Below are positions 5,725 to 9,416 of a DNA stretch of 9,416 nt, one piece after another. Each line of letters begins with the position of its first letter. The first letter of the stretch is position 1. The position numbers were made by a program, and so were the translations under genes. Location of the stretch: NCBI GenBank assembly GCA_964608735.1, contig CAZSPL010000160.1:1-9416 (forward strand). The letters are read 5' to 3'. Source of the DNA: CAZSPL01 sp964608735. Its GTDB lineage: Bacteria > JAJVIF01 > JAPKYR01 > CAZSPL01. Below the pieces are notes generated by a model that saw nothing but the letters and a program-made list of their open reading frames with translations, was not told the DNA's origin and ran no database searches.

Positions 5725-6879
5725 TCAGACGATTATGCGCGGGATATCCTGTCCGATGCGGGTCACTATCTCGTAGTTGATGGAACCGATGTGCGACGCG
5801 AGATGGTCGGCGGTGATTTCCTCGCCGCCCTGCTTCCCGAGGATGACCACCTCATCCTCGACTTCCACATCGGGGATATCGGTGATGTCGGCCATCATGA
5901 GGTTCATGCATACGCGCCCGCGAATCTGGGCGCGCTGTCCGTGAATGAGCACCGAGGCGATGTTCGACTGCCCGCGGTCGATGCCGTCATAGTAGCCGAC
6001 CGGAATCACGGCGATGGTCAGGTCGTGGGTTGCCTTGTAGGTCAGGCCGTAACCGATGAAGCTATCCTTCGGCACGCGCTTCACCTGGCATACGCGGGCT
6101 TTCCAGGTCATCGCGGGCTTGAGGAGGTCATCGCCAAGGTCGCCATGCTTGAGCTTGTAGCTGAGATATGTCTCCTTGCTCGGCCAGAGGCCGTAGAGCG
6201 CGATGCCCATGCGTATGATATCGAAATGCGCTTCGGGGAAAAGGAGTCCGGCCGCCGAACACGATGCGTGCTTGAGGGGGATTTCGCCGGCGACTGATTC
6301 CAACTCGCCGACAGCCTCGTTATAGCGCCTGAGCTGCTCCATTGCATATGAATGGTCGGTGGTATCTTCGATGTTGGCGAAATGCGTGTATGCCCCCGCC
6401 AATTCAAGGCCGGGATATTTCTCGAACAAGCCGGCGAGTTTCCTGAGTTCGCCGCCCGACACCCCCTGCCGGTGAGTTCCGGTTTCTATCTTGAGATGAA
6501 CCTTGAGTGTTTTGCCGAGTTTCATGGCGGTCTCGCCCTGGCGTACGAGATTCGCTTCATTATATCCGACAATCTCGTATCCCGAGTTGATGAGTTCCTC
6601 GGTGCGCGCGAAGGGTACCGGCCCCATTATCAGTACCGGGAGGTCGATGCCGGCCTTCCGAACGCGGTGGGCTTCATCGATCGAATGCACCGCGAGGTAG
6701 TCGGCCTTCTCATCGGCGCATATTCGGCTCACCTGCTCGAGGCCGTGGCCATAGGCGTTGGCTTTCACCACGGGCATGAGTTTGATGCCGGGGCGTCCGA
6801 GCCTGCGGAAGAGGTTGAGGTTGTGCGCGATGGCTTTACGGTCGATTTCAATCCATGTATACAGTCGGTCAGTCTCCAA
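5725..6879 (-). CDS. alr: Alanine racemase (PLP-dependent)
   Basis: Interconverts L- and D-alanine in the cytoplasm, supplying D-alanine for peptidoglycan. With the start at 6879 the protein has 384 residues. PLP-binding K39 sits in VVKANAYGHG, the same number as in the Geobacillus stearothermophilus enzyme. K130 and R137 lie in KIETGTHRQG, matching the carbamylated Lys and the substrate-orienting Arg. Catalytic Tyr from the partner subunit is Y277 in FIGYGLTY, and the C-terminal INYEIVTRI matches the family. Variations from the best-known enzymes are ETGTHRQG in place of DTGMxRxG and CMN in place of CMD; I take these as subfamily features. The frame also opens from a TTG at 6909 that overlaps the glycosyltransferase stop by 4 bases. 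I prefer TTG 6877-6879 because GGAG lies 5 bases upstream and the extra ten residues (MTRSRGLGAT) are not typical. Either way translation is probably coupled to the preceding gene. Confidence 0.95.
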   Translation of the reverse strand: METDRLYTWIEIDRKAIAHNLNLFRRLGRPGIKLMPVVKANAYGHGLEQVSRICADEKADYLAVHSIDEAHRVRKAGIDLPVLIMGPVPFARTEELINSGYEIVGYNEANLVRQGETAMKLGKTLKVHLKIETGTHRQGVSGGELRKLAGLFEKYPGLELAGAYTHFANIEDTTDHSYAMEQLRRYNEAVGELESVAGEIPLKHASCSAAGLLFPEAHFDIIRMGIALYGLWPSKETYLSYKLKHGDLGDDLLKPAMTWKARVCQVKRVPKDSFIGYGLTYKATHDLTIAVIPVGYYDGIDRGQSNIASVLIHGQRAQIRGRVCMNLMMADITDIPDVEVEDEVVILGKQGGEEITADHLASHIGSINYEIVTRIGQDIPRIIV

Positions 6880-6884
6880 TGTCG

Positions 6885-6888
6885 CTCC
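6885..6888 (-). promoter_or_regulatory. Ribosome binding site favouring the internal TTG start of alr
   Basis: GGAG on the minus strand (6888-6885) is 5 bases before TTG 6879. The competing TTG at 6909 has only GAG at about 8 bases. The site lies downstream of the glycosyltransferase stop (6906-6908). Confidence 0.5.
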
Positions 6889-6905
6889 AAGGCCCCGGGA
6901 CCGGG

Positions 6906-8548
6906 TCAATGGCCGGGCTCGTAATGATATAGCACAATGTTATCACTATTGGCGACCCTTCTCCAACCGAAGGTTTCCGGCTTTTCTCCAAGTATCTGTT
7001 CGATGTAGTGGGAGAAATCGCATAGCCAGTATATCTCGTTGTCGAGAAGATATTGATACATCCGGCCTTTGTATTTGAGAACTTCAGGATTCACCTTGCC
7101 GTCGAGATTCACCACGTTGTCCCTGAAATATCCGAGGGTTCCCGAGCCGAGCGCGCCTACCTTATCTCCGTCGGGAACATTCTCAAGCACCAGCGGAAGC
7201 TGCTCCCTTACCCAGATGCTTCCGAGCTCCGTGCTCGAACCGCCGCCGAATTCAAGCTTCTGCGTCGTGAATGAAATCCAGAGCGTGAATGTCATCGGGA
7301 TGCAGAGGACGAGCATGGCAACAACGGCGGCTACCCGTCTGCTCGATGCGAGGAGGAATAGCAGGTTACCGATGCATAGCGCGGAGACGAGCAACAGGGG
7401 GAGGAAATAACGTATGTAGAAATAATCCGCCCACGAGGAGAATGTGTACCAGAGAAAAAGTATGACAACGAACGCAACGAGACAGGCACCGAATTGGCGG
7501 GTTCTGATGAGGATGGCATCGGTACCGGTGGATGCCGTGTTTGCTTTAAACGCTTTTGCGAGATAAACGCATCCGGTAAGAAAGAGAATCAGCCGGAGAG
7601 TATCGAGAAGGGGATTATTGAAGGGCCCGGTGTAAAGGGGGAATGCAAGCACCTGCAATAAAGCTGATAGCCCGGCATAGATGCGGCTCAATGAAAATGC
7701 CCATTCCTGCTGAGCGAGTCCGCTCGACGGCGTGAGGGCATGAAATACGGTGATGTTGTATATCCACCATGGAGATGAAACAAGGAATGCGAATACCGGA
7801 AGCGGCCAGAATGTAATCCACCATCGGCTGTTCCCATGCCTGTATTCCCGATACGTGAGGAACAGGTAGAGAATTATCACGAGGAAAACACCAGGGATGA
7901 CCCAGAAGTNNNNNNNNNNACCGAATCTATGCGTGTAAGTACCACAAGCCCGAGCAATATGCCGAACCCGATTCGCCCGCCCGTCGATTCCGCGATGCCG
8001 GTCTGGTACGCCCTGAATGTCACGGCGAGCATAAACAGATAGAATCCCGTTTCGAGCCCGTTGAAATGATGCCTGAAGGCAATGGCGGCGGCGAGATAGA
8101 TGAATGCGACGCACCAGGACATCAGGCCGCTCGCGCCCGGATAAGTTTTGCGAAGCGCGCTTCGTCCTATTGACGCGAGAACAACCGCGGTGCCGAGATA
8201 AATAATCCAGTGGAGGAACAGCACAATCCTGAGGGGGAATATCTTATCATCTCCGCCAATTGAAAAAAGCGGCGCGGTCATGAATGTGAACAGCGGCTGG
8301 AATCCGTTGGTGGGATTTTCACCGTCGATGGTGATGCCCCTTCCGGCGGCGATGTTCGATGCTACGGTAAGGGAATAATAGCCGTCCTCGGTGATCGGCA
8401 GGTCGGCGACGAGGCTGCCGGGACGGAATACGAGTGCCAGCGTCGCGAGGAGCAACAGCGCAATCAAGAGCTTCAGCAATAGAACAACTATTTCAATCGC
8501 TTTCGGATTCAATTTCTTCTGAGAAGTGCAGGACGCCTTTCTCCACAA
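6906..8548 (-). CDS. GT-C type membrane glycosyltransferase, interrupted by an assembly gap
   Basis: A polytopic inner-membrane protein of about 545 residues, with many hydrophobic helices and a soluble C-terminal domain. After the first helix (about 20-41) comes the acidic pair E54-D55 in PITEDGYYSL, then NIAAGRG and TNGFQPL, the loop layout of GT-C enzymes (ArnT/PMT-like, GT39-related) that use polyprenyl-phosphate sugars on the outer face. NGLETGFY and LTRID are further motifs seen in such proteins. The C-terminal part holds YIRYFLP, GALGSGTLGYF and VNLDGKVN, then about 60 soluble residues. The acceptor and sugar are unknown. Ten N at 7910-7919 split the gene, and the two halves lie in different frames, so the coding sequence as assembled is broken. 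I treat this as a gap artefact, not a pseudogene. The start is uncertain: TTG 8548 overlaps the upstream gene by 56 bases, and TTG 8512 (20-base overlap) is an alternative. Confidence 0.8.
7910..7919. other. Assembly gap of 10 N
   Basis: Ten undetermined bases lie within the glycosyltransferase gene. Reading leftward on the minus strand, the frame to the right ends in LTRIDSV and the frame to the left resumes at FWVIPGVF, one register apart. If the flanks are correct, the true length must be 2 modulo 3; the run of ten is probably a placeholder. Confidence 0.95.
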
Positions 8549-9416
8549 ACCATTTTTCTATTCTCGGGGGAAGCAAAGAACAGCAGATATCAAGGCGGCT
8601 GACTGGCTGCCAGCCGTAGCGCGCCGCCAACCCTATTATGGGCGCGTCAAAAGCCCTTTTCCCGAATTCCCGACGCATTTCAAGCGAATCAAAATAATCA
8701 ATAATCCTGAAGAAAATGGCAAAGCCAGCAACAAGAGAAATAGCAACCGTGGCAAGACCTGCTATAACCATCACGGTACCCTCAATGTATAACGAGTCCC
8801 CAGGTATAATTCCCGAATCACTGATGTAATATAGGAATGCAAAAAGTATAATAACGATGCTGACAGCCGGAATCATTCCAATAATAAACCGGCCCCATCG
8901 AAACCCGCCCCTCTGTGGACTCACGATTCCCCTGCTTCTGTCCATACATCGGTTACATAAAGAGATTTCAAGGATGCCGTATTCATCGGCATATCCCATC
9001 ATCTCGTCCTGTTTGCCGACAAGAATCCCGCGATGCATTATAAAAGCCTCTTTTTCCGATGCGGGAGCGTTGCACAATTCGCAAGTCGCTTTGTGGGGGA
9101 TCTCTCCTTCGTCAAATGGATGTTCATAAATGCCCATGTCATAAATGGGGAAAAATTCTTCCAGCACATTAGAGGATTTGCAGATAGTGTCGATGAGATA
9201 TTCGAACACATCATGCCGCGATTCAAGGAATTCCTCCTGCTGGTCAAGTTCTCCCTGAGGAGCAAAAGAATCGTTTCCATCGAATGGGTCCCTTACTGTA
9301 GCGGGCCCGCCCCCTACATTAGGATACAGATAATTGCGAACAGGTATCGTAAAATCTCTTAGGCTGCGCCATCCATCTTCGTAAAGTTTTGAAGTGTATT
9401 CATTAATAGAAATATT
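8493..9416 (-). CDS. Two-helix membrane protein with zinc-ribbon-like CxxC pair, 5' partial
   Basis: I do not recognise this protein. The frame is open without a stop from 8493 to the window end (307 residues visible), and I find no good start inside. GTG 9209 is possible, but the 69 codons before it have normal coding composition (SINEYTSKLYEDGWRSL..., FTIPVRNYLYPN), and the AGGAGG near 9233-9238 is too far from it. The soluble N-terminal part ends in two Cys pairs, CELC (112-115) and CNRC (154-157), spaced like a four-Cys zinc site. Two membrane helices follow (about 177-198 and 214-236), then a basic cytoplasmic tail with LEMRREFGKRAF and a C-terminal ESESD. Its stop overlaps the next gene, so it is cotranscribed with the glycosyltransferase. 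A redox pair instead of a zinc site cannot be excluded. Confidence 0.75.
   Translation of the reverse strand, partial: NISINEYTSKLYEDGWRSLRDFTIPVRNYLYPNVGGGPATVRDPFDGNDSFAPQGELDQQEEFLESRHDVFEYLIDTICKSSNVLEEFFPIYDMGIYEHPFDEGEIPHKATCELCNAPASEKEAFIMHRGILVGKQDEMMGYADEYGILEISLCNRCMDRSRGIVSPQRGGFRWGRFIIGMIPAVSIVIILFAFLYYISDSGIIPGDSLYIEGTVMVIAGLATVAISLVAGFAIFFRIIDYFDSLEMRREFGKRAFDAPIIGLAARYGWQPVSRLDICCSLLPPRIEKWFVEKGVLHFSEEIESESD

Noticed and set aside
6906..8548. Glycosyltransferase as a true frameshifted pseudogene
   Set aside because: The frame change falls exactly at the N run, both halves are otherwise intact, and no other stop interrupts them.

Overview
The window looks like a piece of a bacterial chromosome from a draft or metagenome-derived assembly: it holds a 10-N gap and ends inside a gene. 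The peptidoglycan-precursor genes glmU and alr, and TATAAT-type promoters, show that it is bacterial. A lipoprotein signal sequence and a polyprenyl-type membrane glycosyltransferase fit an organism with a developed envelope, probably diderm. I cannot name the phylum. Base composition is uneven. The glmU/alr/glycosyltransferase block is GC-rich, while the 3' half of the large lipoprotein gene is clearly AT-rich.

Layout, left to right. Bases 1-149 hold nothing I can call. A small cupin protein (150-575, minus) carries an in-frame 24-bp tandem duplication just after its metal-binding motif. A short divergent intergenic region (576-647) with a textbook extended -10 promoter separates it from a plus-strand pair. 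The first gene of the pair is a 944-residue Cys-rich lipoprotein ending in a metzincin-like zinc-protease motif (648-3482). Seventeen bases later comes a 238-residue secreted or membrane-anchored protein of unknown function (3500-4216).

This pair converges, stop to stop with 5 bases between, on a minus-strand cluster running leftward from the right edge. In transcription order the cluster is: an unknown two-helix membrane protein with a CxxC...CxxC zinc-ribbon-like motif (5' end outside the window); a GT-C-fold membrane glycosyltransferase broken by the assembly gap; alr (alanine racemase), which follows or overlaps the glycosyltransferase stop; and glmU (UDP-GlcNAc synthesis) behind a 105-base spacer with its own likely promoter.

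How they work together: Alr supplies D-alanine and GlmU supplies UDP-GlcNAc, both for the cell wall, and GlmU's product also feeds lipopolysaccharide or other surface glycans. The glycosyltransferase probably adds sugar to a glycan or protein on the outer face of the inner membrane. The minus cluster is therefore largely an envelope-precursor block. The lipoprotein protease and its small partner form a separate exported module whose substrate cannot be read from sequence.

I see no RNA gene, CRISPR array, insertion sequence or phage gene. The most unusual items are the noncanonical zinc motif and composition gradient of the lipoprotein, the cupin duplication, and the gap-induced frame break.
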